A stretch of 64,000 nt of DNA from the NCBI GenBank assembly GCA_004322045.1, contig SCRN01000025.1, forward strand, positions 247,779 to 311,778, written 5' to 3'. Below, one piece after another: positions 52,674 to 62,641 of this stretch; position 1 is the first letter of the stretch; the number at the start of each line of letters is the position of its first letter. A program made the position numbers and the translations under genes. The DNA comes from Paraburkholderia sp. (GTDB lineage: Bacteria > Pseudomonadota > Gammaproteobacteria > Burkholderiales > Burkholderiaceae). The notes under the pieces were generated by a model that made no database searches, was not told where the DNA came from, and saw nothing but the letters and a program-made list of their open reading frames with translations.

Positions 52674-53929
52674 ACAGCCTCCTTGGACAATACCTTCAAA
52701 CACGCCGTATCGAACAGCATCCGTAGCGCCCATGCCATGGCGGCACCCTCGACCCCGAAGTATTTGACGAGCACGACCAGCGCTCCGGCATAAAGCGGCA
52801 CTTCGATCAGATGAACGATCGCCGTAACGCGGGTCTTGCCCCTCGCATGGAGTAGCGCAAAATACATGGCGCCCATGGAGTTGGCGATCACGCCAATACA
52901 CAAGATCCGCCCTACGGCGACGGAAGCCGGATCTGCGGGTTTGTGCAGCCAAACCGTCAACAGGATAGGCAAGATCATGGCCAATACAGTCAAGCCGACG
53001 ACCATTACGACCAACACGCGCTTGAGCCAACGGTTGAACAAGCGCTTTGCCTGCTCGGGATCGGTGTGCAACAAGCGGCTGATGGCGGGGAATGCGACAG
53101 TCGTCACGGCGCTCGACAAGATGAGCGTTTGGACGGTGACTTCATAAGGAATGACATAGGTGGTAACTGCTGCTGCGCCGAGGATCGCGGCGATGAAGAA
53201 TCGATCCGCCTGCACGAGCAACGGGCTCACCACACTGCTGACAGTGAACCAGCCACCGAAATGGAACAATTGCCGCGCGACCGGCCCCGTGTACTTTCCG
53301 CGGCTACCGAGCGAGGTGAGACATCGCAGCGCGAATAAGCGGTAAAACACCAGTGCGAGGCCGCGCGATACGACCAGGCTCGCGATCAGTAGATCGACGC
53401 GGTTGGTCCGCAACGCGATCAAGTACGGTAAACCGAAATTTGCGGCACCGAGCAGCACGCGCACGATCGTGATGCGTTCGAACCTGAGAAAAGCTTCGTT
53501 CACGCCGCGATAGGTCGCACTCACCGCTTGCATCGGCAGTGCCAGAGCGAGCAAGAGAATGGCCGATCGAATCTCTGTCTGCGGCACCTCGCCGGCATGT
53601 ACGAAGCGACCCGCACCAGCGAATGCCGCGAGCGCAATCAGCAGCATGCCAACGCCGCCTGTCGCGAGCGTCAAGCGAGTTGCCGTCGCTAATACATCGG
53701 GAATCTCGCGCTCTTTATGGCCGTCGCGCAGAGCGGCGATGCGCTGCGTCGTCGCGCGACCGATACCGAGATCAAGCGCCCCGCCATAGCCGATTAAGCC
53801 CCAAGCTAATGCGAGCAGGCCGAAGCGCTGTCCACCGAGCGCGGAGAGCAAATGCGGAACGGTGACTGCCGCGATTAGCAGCGGCAGGCCCAAGCCAAAC
53901 AGATTCCAAGAAACGTGTGATGTACGCAT
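52670..53929 (-). CDS. Wzx-type O-unit flippase
   Basis: A 419-residue flippase with about 12 helices. The N-terminus NLFGLGLPLLIAAVTVPHLL is typical, followed by LLALAWGLIGYGGALDLGIGRATTQRI, which is common in Wzx/RfbX. Asp-rich loops hold LVQADRFFIAAILGAAAVTTYVIPYE. It is the second flippase in the window; the first belongs to the ogc set. It overlaps the wzy start and is 116 bases downstream of the epimerase gene. No strong ribosome site precedes its ATG. Confidence 0.9.
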   Translation of the reverse strand: MRTSHVSWNLFGLGLPLLIAAVTVPHLLSALGGQRFGLLALAWGLIGYGGALDLGIGRATTQRIAALRDGHKEREIPDVLATATRLTLATGGVGMLLIALAAFAGAGRFVHAGEVPQTEIRSAILLLALALPMQAVSATYRGVNEAFLRFERITIVRVLLGAANFGLPYLIALRTNRVDLLIASLVVSRGLALVFYRLFALRCLTSLGSRGKYTGPVARQLFHFGGWFTVSSVVSPLLVQADRFFIAAILGAAAVTTYVIPYEVTVQTLILSSAVTTVAFPAISRLLHTDPEQAKRLFNRWLKRVLVVMVVGLTVLAMILPILLTVWLHKPADPASVAVGRILCIGVIANSMGAMYFALLHARGKTRVTAIVHLIEVPLYAGALVVLVKYFGVEGAAMAWALRMLFDTACLKVLSKEAV

Positions 53930-54045
53930 TTTTTATAGGATGGGCGCATCGCCGGACATTGCGGCGCCGAGCGGGCCCGACTTCGATTGCGTCGTCACCG
54001 GCCCCACCGCAGCTGCGCCGGAAGCGGATGCCCCAGCGCGTCAAT

Positions 54046-55152
54046 TCATCGACGCAGCTTTTGAAAGTCGACGTACCAACTCATTGCTTCTTGTAGTCCC
54101 TGCTCGATACGGTGCGTCGGCGCATAGCCCAGCAATCGTACGGCCTTGCCGACGTCTGCCTGGCTATGACGAACGTCCCCGGCACGGAAATCGCGATAGA
54201 CAGGCTGCACGTCGGGGTCGACGCCGTGCACTGCGAGATTGCTTCGCAGCGAAGCGAACAAGCCGTTAAGGGTAGTCCGATCGCCGACCGCGACGTTATA
54301 AACCTGATTCGTCGCATCGTCGCCTTCGACCGTGGCCGCCAGCAGGTTCGCCTGAACCGCATTGGCGATGTAGCAGAAGTCGCGGCTCGTCTCACCGTCC
54401 CCGTTGATGTAGACCGCTTCACCATCCAGGAGCGCGGCCGTCCACTTCGGGATCACCGCCGCATAGGCGCCTTGCGGATCTTGCCTGGGCCCAAAGACAT
54501 TGAAATAGCGCAAACCCACGGTTCGAAAACCGTAGCAACGAGCGAACACGTCGGCGTACAGTTCGTTGACGTACTTCGTGACGGCGTACGGGCTCAGCGG
54601 CGAACCGATTCGATCTTCGACCTTCGGTAGCCCCGGATGGTCGCCGTACGTGCTGCTGCTGGCAGCGTAGGTGAAGCTTTTGACCTGTGCATCGCGCGCC
54701 GCAACCAACATGTTCAGGAAACCGGTGATATTGGTTTCGTTCGTGGCAATGGGATCGACGAGACTGCGCGGAACGGAACCCAGCGCAGCCTGATGGAGAA
54801 CATGCTGGACCGGATAAGCCTCGCCATCGGGGGCGCCATCTCCTCCATCCGTAGACGCTTGAAACACGAAAGCGCTCTTGCAATCATCGAGATTGCGAAT
54901 ATCGCCCCGGACGAACCTGAAATTCGCCCACTGCGTCGGCGTCACGAGGCCGCGCACCTCATCGAGGTTGCGTTGGTGGCCGGTCGCGAAGTTATCCAAG
55001 CCGACCACACGCTGATCGAGCCGCAGCAGCGTTTCGAGCAGATTGCTGCCGATGAAGCCGGCGACGCCCGTCACGAGCCACGTGCGCGCCTCGCCGGCAA
55101 GACGATCCCGCAACTGTTCGTACGCGCTCGCGTGAGAAGATATCCCTGACAT
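54046..55152 (-). CDS. UDP-N-acetylglucosamine(-uronate) 4-epimerase, WbpP/TviC type
   Basis: A 368-residue extended SDR. The start is the ATG at 55152 ([20 protein letters not shown]), with GGGGCGACGG upstream. The NAD site is [20 protein letters not shown], the catalytic region [16 protein letters not shown] and [14 protein letters not shown] (YxxxK), and a C-terminal [20 protein letters not shown] and [13 protein letters not shown]. The [11 protein letters not shown] and [12 protein letters not shown] forms are diagnostic for WbpP/TviC. Together with the dehydrogenase 25 bases upstream it would give UDP-GalNAcA. Confidence 0.93.
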   Translation of the reverse strand: MSGISSHASAYEQLRDRLAGEARTWLVTGVAGFIGSNLLETLLRLDQRVVGLDNFATGHQRNLDEVRGLVTPTQWANFRFVRGDIRNLDDCKSAFVFQASTDGGDGAPDGEAYPVQHVLHQAALGSVPRSLVDPIATNETNITGFLNMLVAARDAQVKSFTYAASSSTYGDHPGLPKVEDRIGSPLSPYAVTKYVNELYADVFARCYGFRTVGLRYFNVFGPRQDPQGAYAAVIPKWTAALLDGEAVYINGDGETSRDFCYIANAVQANLLAATVEGDDATNQVYNVAVGDRTTLNGLFASLRSNLAVHGVDPDVQPVYRDFRAGDVRHSQADVGKAVRLLGYAPTHRIEQGLQEAMSWYVDFQKLRR

Positions 55153-55177
55153 GTTCCGTCGCCCCACTACATCCGTT

Positions 55178-56455
55178 TTACAAACGTCCATCTGCCGCTC
55201 CAAGCGGCAAGATGCCTTTCACATCAAAAAGCACGGCACCAGGCTGGCCCAGCGCTTTGATCCCCTGCGCTCCCATCGACACGAACTGGCGATGGCCGAC
55301 TGCCAACACCACCGCGGCGTATTGGCCCGGCTCAGGGCATTGCGTCAAACACTTCAGGCCGTACTCGTGCTCGGCATCGGCCACGTTGATCCACGGATCG
55401 AAAATGTCGACTTGCGCGTTGTACGCTTCGAGCGCGCAGACGATATCCACGACCTTCGTGTTGCGCACGTCGGGGCAATTTTCCTTGAACGTCAGACCAA
55501 GCACGAGGATCTTGCTGCCGAGCACGGGCAAGCCTTTGCGCAGCATGAGCTTGATCGTTTCGTCGGCCACGTGATGCGCCATGTTGTCGTTGATGCGACG
55601 GCCGGCCAGAATGACTTCGGGGTGGTAACCCACCTCCTGCGCCTTATGCGTCAGATAGTATGGGTCTACACCGATGCAATGCCCGCCGACGAGTCCCGGC
55701 CGGAAGGGCAAAAAATTCCACTTCGTGCCGGCGGCCTGAAGCACTTCCAGCGTATCGATGCCGAGCTTATGGAAGATGAGACTCAGCTCGTTCATCAATG
55801 CGATATTGACGTCTCGCTGCGTGTTCTCGATGACCTTCGCCGCTTCGGCCACCTTGATGCTGCTGGCTTTGTGCGTCCCGGCCGTAATGATCTCGCCGTA
55901 CAGCCGGTCCACGGCATCCGCCACTTCCGGCGTGCTGCCGCTCGTCACTTTGCGAATTGTGGGCAGGCGGTGTTCCTTATCGCCCGGGTTGATCCGTTCA
56001 GGGCTGTAGCCGCAAAAAAAGTCGACGTTGAACGACTTGCCGCTGAACCGCTCCAGCACCGGTACGCAGATCTCCTCGGTTGCGCCGGGGTAGACGGTCG
56101 ATTCGTAGACCACCACGGCACCCGCCGGCATCACCCGGCCAACCGTTTCGCTGGCCTTGACTAGCGGCGTCATGTCGGGGCGGTTAGCCTTGTCGACGGG
56201 CGTGGGCACCGTGACGATGAAGACGGTGCAATCTCGGAGATCGTCGACATTGCAGGTGAACGCGAGCTGCTGCGCGGTCGCGAGTTCCTCGGGGCTGACT
56301 TCGAGCGTGCCGTCGGCACCGGACTGCAACTCTGCAATGCGCGCAGGATTGATGTCGAAGCCCACGACGGGACGAAGCTTTCCGAATTCGACAGCGAGCG
56401 GCAAGCCGACGTAGCCCAAGCCAATGACGGCGATTTTTGCTTGGTTAAGGTTCAT
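55178..56455 (-). CDS. tviB: UDP-N-acetylhexosamine 6-dehydrogenase, TviB/WbpO type
   Basis: A 425-residue NAD-dependent nucleotide-sugar dehydrogenase. The start is the ATG at 56455 ([20 protein letters not shown]). The NAD motif is [10 protein letters not shown], the Thr/Glu contacts are [15 protein letters not shown] and [14 protein letters not shown], and the catalytic Cys is in [15 protein letters not shown], the form with [12 protein letters not shown] seen in TviB/Wbp[17 protein letters not shown] binds the substrate in the C-domain. It oxidises UDP-GlcNAc or UDP-GalNAc twice to the uronic acid. The longer frame to 56608 has no family resemblance. Confidence 0.95.
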   Translation of the reverse strand: MNLNQAKIAVIGLGYVGLPLAVEFGKLRPVVGFDINPARIAELQSGADGTLEVSPEELATAQQLAFTCNVDDLRDCTVFIVTVPTPVDKANRPDMTPLVKASETVGRVMPAGAVVVYESTVYPGATEEICVPVLERFSGKSFNVDFFCGYSPERINPGDKEHRLPTIRKVTSGSTPEVADAVDRLYGEIITAGTHKASSIKVAEAAKVIENTQRDVNIALMNELSLIFHKLGIDTLEVLQAAGTKWNFLPFRPGLVGGHCIGVDPYYLTHKAQEVGYHPEVILAGRRINDNMAHHVADETIKLMLRKGLPVLGSKILVLGLTFKENCPDVRNTKVVDIVCALEAYNAQVDIFDPWINVADAEHEYGLKCLTQCPEPGQYAAVVLAVGHRQFVSMGAQGIKALGQPGAVLFDVKGILPLGAADGRL

Positions 56456-56534
56456 GCGCGACGAAAGAGACTGAATTGATAAGCGGTAACTCAACACCGA
56501 ACGATTTAGCGATCGTCTCGGCGTTTCGACGAAG

Positions 56535-57089
56535 TCAAGCGAACACTTCTGCTTCGGAAAGCCGCGCCCCCTGCTGATCCTTGGCGGACAACAAGACCGG
56601 CGCCCCAAGGTCGGGCCATGCTATACCGATGTCCGGATCGTTCCACACGATGCAGCGTTCGAACTGCGGCGCATAGTAGTCGGTCGTCTTGTACAGGAAA
56701 TCGGCGGACTCGCTCAATACGACGAATCCATGCGCGAAGCCTGGCGGTACCCAGAGCTGTCGATGGTTGTCTTCGCTGAGTTCGACCCCCACCCACTTGC
56801 CGAACGTCGCCGAGTGCTTGCGAATGTCGACGGCTACGTCGAACACGGCGCCGCGCACGACACGCACCAGTTTGCCTTGCGGCTGTTGGATCTGATAGTG
56901 CAACCCGCGCAGCACGCCCTTGGCGCTGCGACTATGATTGTCCTGCACGAAGGTCACGTCGAGCCCTGTGCCGTCGACGAATGCCTTCTGGTTGAAACTT
57001 TCGAAAAAGAAGCCGCGCGCATCCCCGAACACCTTGGGCTCGATGACCATCACTTCGGGAATCGCGGTGCGTATGACGTTCAAGCTCAT
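56535..57089 (-). CDS. rfbC: dTDP-4-dehydrorhamnose 3,5-epimerase RfbC (RmlC)
   Basis: A 184-residue cupin-fold epimerase, third step of dTDP-L-rhamnose synthesis. The N-terminus is [20 protein letters not shown]; then [31 protein letters not shown] (catalytic His in GLHYQ), [20 protein letters not shown] and [14 protein letters not shown] follow. It overlaps the rfbA stop by four bases. Full length. Confidence 0.97.
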   Translation of the reverse strand: MSLNVIRTAIPEVMVIEPKVFGDARGFFFESFNQKAFVDGTGLDVTFVQDNHSRSAKGVLRGLHYQIQQPQGKLVRVVRGAVFDVAVDIRKHSATFGKWVGVELSEDNHRQLWVPPGFAHGFVVLSESADFLYKTTDYYAPQFERCIVWNDPDIGIAWPDLGAPVLLSAKDQQGARLSEAEVFA

Positions 57090-57964
57090 TTAATTGCACC
57101 CGAAAGGATCTGCTGCAAGTACTTGCCATAACCGTTCTTGGACAGCGGGGCAGCCAGCTTGGCCACCTGCTCGGCACTGATCCACTTGCTCCGGTATGCG
57201 ATTTCTTCGGGGCACGCCACCATCAGCCCCTGCCGTTTTTGCAGCGTCGCGATGAAGCTTGCCGCTTCGAGCAGCGAATCATGCGTCCCCGTGTCGAGCC
57301 ACGCGTGACCGCGCCCCATGATTTCGACGTCGAGTTGCCCTAGTTGCAGGTAACGCGCATTGACGTCGGTAATCTCGAGTTCGCCCCGCGCCGACGGCTT
57401 GATCTCGGCCGCGATATCGCAAACCTGCTGATCGTAAAAATAGAGCCCCGTGACTGCATAGTTCGAGCGCGGCTGCACCGGCTTTTCTTCAAGCGAGAGC
57501 ACGCGGAACTCGTCGTCGAACTCAACCACGCCGTATCGCTCGGGGTCTTGCACGTGATACGCGAATACGGTCGCCCCATCTTCTCGTGCGGACGCGTGCT
57601 CGAGCTGCTGCACCAAGTCGTGACCATAGAAGATGTTGTCCCCAAGAATAAGGGCCGAGGGATGGTTGCCGATGAAATCGCGTCCGATGATGAAGGCTTG
57701 CGCCAACCCATCCGGAGAAGGTTGTACGGCGTACTGCAGATTGATGCCCCAATTGCTGCCGTCCCCGAGCATATCCGCAAATCGCGGCGTGTCCTCAGGC
57801 GTCGAAATGACGAGTATGTCGCGAATACCGGCCAGCATCAGCGTGGACAGCGGATAGTAGATCATCGGCTTGTCGTATACCGGCAACAGCTGTTTCGACA
57901 CGGCGCGCGTGATCGGATAAAGCCGAGTGCCGGACCCGCCGGCCAGAATGATGCCTTTGCGCAT
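57086..57964 (-). CDS. rfbA: glucose-1-phosphate thymidylyltransferase RfbA (RmlA)
   Basis: A 292-residue nucleotidyltransferase making dTDP-glucose. The ATG at 57964 ([20 protein letters not shown]) gives the exact family N-terminus with the GGSGTRLYP loop. [33 protein letters not shown] and [21 protein letters not shown] are conserved. The stop overlaps the rfbC start, and the start lies 11 bases after the rfbD stop. Confidence 0.98.
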   Translation of the reverse strand: MRKGIILAGGSGTRLYPITRAVSKQLLPVYDKPMIYYPLSTLMLAGIRDILVISTPEDTPRFADMLGDGSNWGINLQYAVQPSPDGLAQAFIIGRDFIGNHPSALILGDNIFYGHDLVQQLEHASAREDGATVFAYHVQDPERYGVVEFDDEFRVLSLEEKPVQPRSNYAVTGLYFYDQQVCDIAAEIKPSARGELEITDVNARYLQLGQLDVEIMGRGHAWLDTGTHDSLLEAASFIATLQKRQGLMVACPEEIAYRSKWISAEQVAKLAAPLSKNGYGKYLQQILSGAIK

Positions 57965-57975
57965 ATTGCAAACCG

Positions 57976-58893
57976 TCAAGAAAGGATCTGGTCGAGCAGC
58001 AGATGCGTGCCCTCGCGCCAGTCCGGAAGATAGATGCCAAACGTCTCGCGCAGCTTGCGTGTGTCGAGCCGCGAGTTCGCAGGGCGCGGCGCGGGCAACG
58101 GATAAGCGCTCGTAGGGATTGCTTCGATGCTCGCGGGATCGACCTTGAGCTCAATGCCGCGAGCCGCGGCGCTTTTGAGCACCTCGGTGGCATAGCCATG
58201 CCAAGTCGTCTCGCCGCCGGCGGCCAAGTGATAGACGCCCGCGGGAAACGATTCGCGCCGACCGTGGAGCCAGTGGCGTGAAACAATCTGGGCAGTCACG
58301 TCGGCGATCAAGGAAGCTGTCGTCGGCGCACCGAACTGATCGGCGATCACGCGCAACGTGTCCCTCTCTCGCCCCAGCTTGAGCATCGTTTTCGCGAAAT
58401 TTCCGCCGTGCGCTCCGGCAACCCAGCACGTGCGCAGCACGAGGGCCGTCACTCCGGCCGCTTCGATGGCCTGCTCGCCAGCCAGTTTGCTCTGGCCATA
58501 CACCGACTGAGGGTTGACCGCATCGGCTTCGACGTATGGATCTTGCTTGCAACCGTCGAACACATAGTCTGTCGAATAGTGGACCAGCAAGCTGCCGGCT
58601 AGTCGCGCCTCTTCGGCGAGAACGCCTGGCGCTACCGCGTTGATGGCAAAGGCGGCGTCGCCGTCGCCTTCGGCCTTGTCGACGGCGGTGTAGGCAGCCG
58701 CATTCACGATGACGTCTGGACGCCATTCGCGTAGCACCCCGCGCAGCGCATCGGGCCGCGACAAATCGCAGCCGGCGCGATCGAGCGCAATCACGCGACC
58801 GAGCGGCGCCAGGCTTCGGCGCAGTTCGAAGCCGACCTGACCGTTACTTCCCGTCACTAGCAGCGTAGGCACGCCCAGCGAGTTAGGCTGCAT
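57976..58893 (-). CDS. rfbD: dTDP-4-dehydrorhamnose reductase RfbD (RmlD)
   Basis: A 305-residue SDR, last step of dTDP-L-rhamnose synthesis. The NADPH site is [34 protein letters not shown] and [10 protein letters not shown] are conserved, and the YxxxK motif is [12 protein letters not shown]. The ATG at 58893 ([12 protein letters not shown]) overlaps the 3' end of rfbB by 11 bases in another frame; no later start fits the NADPH motif. Confidence 0.97.
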   Translation of the reverse strand: MQPNSLGVPTLLVTGSNGQVGFELRRSLAPLGRVIALDRAGCDLSRPDALRGVLREWRPDVIVNAAAYTAVDKAEGDGDAAFAINAVAPGVLAEEARLAGSLLVHYSTDYVFDGCKQDPYVEADAVNPQSVYGQSKLAGEQAIEAAGVTALVLRTCWVAGAHGGNFAKTMLKLGRERDTLRVIADQFGAPTTASLIADVTAQIVSRHWLHGRRESFPAGVYHLAAGGETTWHGYATEVLKSAAARGIELKVDPASIEAIPTSAYPLPAPRPANSRLDTRKLRETFGIYLPDWREGTHLLLDQILS

Positions 58894-59938
58894 AGTGCTG
58901 CGCCACCCAATTCCGATACTCGCCCGACATAACGTCTTGCACCCATTCCTGGTTTTCCAAATACCATTGAATCGTCTTGCGCATGCCCGACTCAAAGGTT
59001 TCGGACGGTTTCCATCCGAGTTCGCGCTCCAACTTGCGCGCATCGATTGCATAACGCCGGTCGTGGCCGGGACGATCTTTCACAAAGGTGATTTGATCGC
59101 GATAGGAACCCAACGCTTTGGGACGCAACGCATCGAGTTGATCGCACAATGTATGGACCACCTCGAGATTCGTCTTCTCGTTCCAACCGCCGACGTTGTA
59201 TGTTTCACCCGGTAAGCCATGCGCGAGCACGGTGCGGATCGCGGAGCAATGGTCGCCCACATAAAGCCAGTCGCGCACGTTCAGGCCATCGCCGTAGACC
59301 GGCAGTGGCTTTGCGGCGAGTGCATTGGCAATCATCAGCGGAATCAGCTTTTCGGGAAAGTGATACGGGCCGTAATTGTTCGAGCAATTCGTTGTGAGCG
59401 TGGGCAGGCCGTAGGTGTGATGGTACGCACGCACGAGATGATCGGAACCGGCCTTCGTCGCCGAATAAGGGCTATTGGGCGCGTACGGCGTAGTTTCCGA
59501 GAACTGAGGGTCCGTAACCGACAACGAGCCAAACACCTCGTCGGTCGAGACGTGCAGAAACCGGAACCCGGCCCTCGCGTCGTCGCCCAGGCCGCTCCAA
59601 TAGGCGCGCGCGGCCTCGAGCAATGTAAACGTGCCAACCACGTTCGTCTGCACGAAATCCGCCGGGCTGCAAATCGAACGATCAACATGGCTCTCGGCCG
59701 CGAAATGCACGACTGCCCGCGGCTTATGCTCGGCAAACAGCGCATCCATCGCGGCGCGATCGCAGATGTCGGCGCGCACGAAGACGTGCTTCGGATTACC
59801 TTCCAACGAGCGCAGTGTGCGCAGATTGCCGGCGTACGTCAGCTTGTCGACGTTCACCACGGACTCGCCGCCACCGCCCAGCCAGTCAAGTACAAAATTG
59901 GCACCGATGAAACCGGCGCCGCCCGTTACCAGGATCAT
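58883..59938 (-). CDS. rfbB: dTDP-glucose 4,6-dehydratase RfbB (RmlB)
   Basis: A 351-residue SDR. The start is the ATG at 59938 ([20 protein letters not shown]), six bases after GAGGAA; another ATG two codons upstream lies too close to that site. [35 protein letters not shown] and the catalytic [16 protein letters not shown] (YxxxK; the preceding DEVFG supplies Asp-Glu) are all present. It is the first gene of the long minus-strand glycan run rfbB-rfbD-rfbA-rfbC and onward. Confidence 0.98.
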   Translation of the reverse strand: MILVTGGAGFIGANFVLDWLGGGGESVVNVDKLTYAGNLRTLRSLEGNPKHVFVRADICDRAAMDALFAEHKPRAVVHFAAESHVDRSICSPADFVQTNVVGTFTLLEAARAYWSGLGDDARAGFRFLHVSTDEVFGSLSVTDPQFSETTPYAPNSPYSATKAGSDHLVRAYHHTYGLPTLTTNCSNNYGPYHFPEKLIPLMIANALAAKPLPVYGDGLNVRDWLYVGDHCSAIRTVLAHGLPGETYNVGGWNEKTNLEVVHTLCDQLDALRPKALGSYRDQITFVKDRPGHDRRYAIDARKLERELGWKPSETFESGMRKTIQWYLENQEWVQDVMSGEYRNWVAQHYAA

Positions 59939-60109
59939 TGGCATTTCCTCGTGGAATTTTGTGAACGGCCGAGCTAACGCTTGGAGAAGATCCGGCCGCA
60001 AACACGGAGCATCACCTAACGAGCCGAACCAATGGCCCGGAACTCGCCGCTGAGCGTCGACAGGCCGCCGCCTTTCGCTGGGGCGTCTTCGCAATGTGCA
60101 AAGACCGTA

Positions 60110-60115
60110 ATTATA
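60110..60115 (-). promoter_or_regulatory. -10 element of the rfb-led glycan operon
   Basis: A perfect TATAAT on the minus strand, about 170 bases before rfbB. The best upstream hexamers at 16-18 bases are poor (TGGTTT-like), so the promoter may need an activator or be a different one. Confidence 0.4.
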
Positions 60116-60286
60116 AGGCGGCGGACAACAAAAACCACGTTCCTCACAACTAGAAACAGCTTGACAGCCGCCGCCCGCCGCATTAGCAGCGGGCGCATCA
60201 GTCACGCCCGAAGGCTCCAAGAGGCGACATTTCGCCGCTTCCTTCGATCGAAAGACGGCGCATCGCGCACGAGCGGAGCCCATCTT

Positions 60287-60314
60287 GCGAGTGGACGACC
60301 GGCCCGCCTATAAT
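60287..60314 (+). promoter_or_regulatory. sigma-70 promoter of the GT-C-like gene
   Basis: TTGCGA, 16 bases, TATAAT. The start of transcription is expected near 60320, with a leader of about 140 bases to the ATG at 60459. Confidence 0.55.
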
Positions 60315-60458
60315 AGCGCCCCGCGTACTCAGCTCCGGCGCGACGAACGCCGAAACCTCGTCAGGCACGCCCGAACGGCGATCGAAACCCGCTTATCGAA
60401 CGTGACGGGTGCCCATAGGTAGTCCGCACTCGCCTGCGGCGAATCTCAGGTGGTCACA

Positions 60459-62069
60459 ATGTCTAACAACGACCTCGCCAAAGGCGCCGGCCGTCCCCTC
60501 GCACGACGCGCGCGCGATACGCTTGCGCCCGCTTTTGACGCAAGCGCGAAGCCGGAGCGCCTCACTATGCGCACGGTAACGCAGCTGATCGCTCTAGCCC
60601 TCCTGGCTACCCTGTCCCTGTTTTTATGGGAAGGCCGCGCCGGCCTGAACCTGCCGGACGGCGGTTTCTTCTGGTACGGCGTGCAGCGCGTCCTGAGCGG
60701 CGAAGTGCCGATTCGAGATTTTCAGGCGTACGACCCCGGCCGTTACTACTGGTCCGCCGCATTGCTGGCCGCCACGCACGGCACAAGCATCGTGGCCTTG
60801 CGTGTGACGGCGGCCATCTTCAGTTGGATCGGCGTCTTTGCGGGCGTCTGGCTGGTTGCCCGCAGCATGACGGCAAAGACCGATCGCACCCTATGGTTGC
60901 TGGCTGCGGTGTCGATTTGCGCCTGGATGACCCCCTGGTTCAAGGTTTTTGACAACACCTTGGCCATTCTGCTCATCTGCGGGTTCGCGTATCTATTGCG
61001 ACGACCTTCCGCCCGAGGTTACTTCGTCGCGGGGCTTTGCGTGGGGTTTGCCGCCGTATTCGGGCGCAACCACGGTGTATACGGGCTGGCGGCGTCGATC
61101 GGCGCAGTGGCCTATCTTGCGCTCCAAATGCGCCGCCTAGCAACGTTGAAAGAACTCGGAGCAGGCGTTCTGGGTGTCGTCGCCGGCTTCAGCCCATTGC
61201 TGGTCATGTTGTTGATCCCGGGCTTCGGCTCGGCATTCTGGGACAGTATTCGGCTGATCTTTCATGAGGGAGCCACCAATTTCCCGCTCCCCGTGCCGTT
61301 TCCGTGGCGCGTTCCAACCGACCAGATGCCGCTAGGCGCGTTACTAGGCGTCTTGTTTCTCTGGATCATTGCATTCCCAATGGCGGGCCTGGTGTGCGCC
61401 GCGATCAATCTGCGGAGCCGCGCGTGGACGCGACCAGAGTTCGTCGCAGCCCTGCTCGTCTCGGTTCCGTATGCGCACTACGCGTATTCGCGAGCCGACG
61501 TGGACCATATGGCCGTGTCTATCACGCCGGTCCTCGTGGGCTGCTTCATCGCCCTGGCACGTTCGAGTGCGCCCCTGCGCTATCTGCTGGCGGCTGCGCT
61601 GCTGGCGATCAGCATATTGGTCGTCGGGCCGAGTCATCCCGGCTGGGCATGCCATCAGACCCAATGTGCAGTCACGACGGTGGGGACCGACAAACTGCAA
61701 GTCGTGCCCGGTACGGCGAAGGACGTCGCCCTTTTGAACAAGCTCGTTCATGACTTTGCACCCAACGGCAAACCGTTTTACGTCACACCGTATTGGCCCG
61801 GCGCCTATGCGCTCTTCGATCAAAAATCGCCGACATGGGCCATCTATGCGCTATGGCCGCGAACCGAAGGATTCCAGCAACGAGAGAATGAAAAAATTGC
61901 AGCGGCGCAGCCAGGTTTCGTCTTAATCAACGATTTACCGTTGGACGGGCGTGAAGGTCAGCGGTTTTCCCAAACCAATTCGCTGACGTACACTTATATC
62001 AAAACACACTACCGCCTGCTGACCGGTTACGGAGTGCCTGACGGCTACGAGCTCTACCTCCCTCGCTGA
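60459..62069 (+). CDS. polytopic GT-C-like membrane protein (possible GtrC-type glycosyltransferase)
   Basis: A 536-residue protein with a 40-residue cytoplasmic start, then about 10-11 membrane helices, and a soluble C-terminal domain of about 140 residues. The first external loop after helix 1 has LPDGGFFWYGVQRVLSGEVP and FQAYDPGRYYW, with acidic residues where GT-C enzymes place the catalytic Asp. The C-domain reads FYVTPYWPGAYALFDQKSPT and ends GYELYLPR. ATG 60459 is chosen because AGGTGG lies six bases upstream. Convergent gtrA and gtrB homologues 173 bases away suggest it transfers a polyprenyl-linked sugar in the periplasm. I cannot name the sugar. Confidence 0.7.
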   Translation: MSNNDLAKGAGRPLARRARDTLAPAFDASAKPERLTMRTVTQLIALALLATLSLFLWEGRAGLNLPDGGFFWYGVQRVLSGEVPIRDFQAYDPGRYYWSAALLAATHGTSIVALRVTAAIFSWIGVFAGVWLVARSMTAKTDRTLWLLAAVSICAWMTPWFKVFDNTLAILLICGFAYLLRRPSARGYFVAGLCVGFAAVFGRNHGVYGLAASIGAVAYLALQMRRLATLKELGAGVLGVVAGFSPLLVMLLIPGFGSAFWDSIRLIFHEGATNFPLPVPFPWRVPTDQMPLGALLGVLFLWIIAFPMAGLVCAAINLRSRAWTRPEFVAALLVSVPYAHYAYSRADVDHMAVSITPVLVGCFIALARSSAPLRYLLAAALLAISILVVGPSHPGWACHQTQCAVTTVGTDKLQVVPGTAKDVALLNKLVHDFAPNGKPFYVTPYWPGAYALFDQKSPTWAIYALWPRTEGFQQRENEKIAAAQPGFVLINDLPLDGREGQRFSQTNSLTYTYIKTHYRLLTGYGVPDGYELYLPR

Positions 62070-62174
62070 GCCGGGACCATCATTCGAGAACGACGGCGCT
62101 GCCCGCGCAGGGCCGTCAAACTGCGGTAGCCGCCCCCGCTCGTGGCACACAATGGGTTCGGGCCGCGCCGCACG

Positions 62175-62194
62175 CGGGCACCGCCCGGTTTTTT
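62175..62194 (+). terminator. intrinsic terminator after the GT-C-like gene
   Basis: CGGGC-ACC-GCCCG followed by G and six T, 106 bases after the stop codon. The short but GC-only stem and T-run fit factor-independent termination. Confidence 0.6.
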
Positions 62195-62242
62195 CGACGC
62201 AATGCATAGCCGCGGACGGTCACGCGCAAGGTCGCACGGCCT

Positions 62243-62641
62243 TTATCTCGCATTAAATGCTAAGGTGCGCATCAGAACGAACGATAGGAGCGCCATGGGC
62301 AGCAAACATAGCGCGCCAGCTTGATACGAGTTGAGTCCGACCATCAGCAGCAGCTTCAATAAGACGACGTTGATTCCGTAGACGACACCGTACACAAGGA
62401 CAAAGCGAAATATCAGGCTGTTGTCCCGCGACTTAAAAACGAACATGCCAGTGCTCTTGAAGTTGAAGAGCACGCCAAGCACGGTCGCAATCAGCAGTGC
62501 AACGGCGTAGGGAAGCCCGAAATACAGCAGCAACGCAAAGCAGGAATACCCGAAAGCCGTGTTGAGAATGCCCACGGCAATGAAGCGCGCAAAGAGGGCT
62601 ACGTTTTGGTGAGCGGCAACCCAGGCGCAGAGTCGGCGCAT
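62243..62641 (-). CDS. GtrA family membrane protein
   Basis: A 132-residue protein with four membrane helices (FARFIAVGILNTAFGYSCFA, YAVALLIATVLGVLFNFKST, FVLVYGVVYGINVVLLKLLL, LCLLPMALLSFVLMRTLAF). The FNFKSTGMFVFK motif after helix 2 is the GtrA signature (usually FxxNRxWVF). The family is thought to flip undecaprenyl-phosphate sugars. Its ATG directly follows the stop of the GtrB-like gene (TAAATG). Confidence 0.93.
   Translation of the reverse strand: MRRLCAWVAAHQNVALFARFIAVGILNTAFGYSCFALLLYFGLPYAVALLIATVLGVLFNFKSTGMFVFKSRDNSLIFRFVLVYGVVYGINVVLLKLLLMVGLNSYQAGALCLLPMALLSFVLMRTLAFNAR

Larger units (their letters stand above)
59939..60458. other. divergent regulatory interval between rfbB and the GT-C gene
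   Basis: There is no convincing coding frame in these 520 bases. It holds a minus-strand -10 TATAAT at 60110-60115 for the rfb-led operon, and a plus-strand promoter at 60287-60314. I looked for an ops/JUMPstart element (GGCGGTAG core) in the rfb leader and did not find one, so RfaH-type control is not supported. Confidence 0.5.

Noticed and set aside
59939..60110. ops/JUMPstart element in the rfb leader
   Set aside because: No GGCGGTAG core on either strand.
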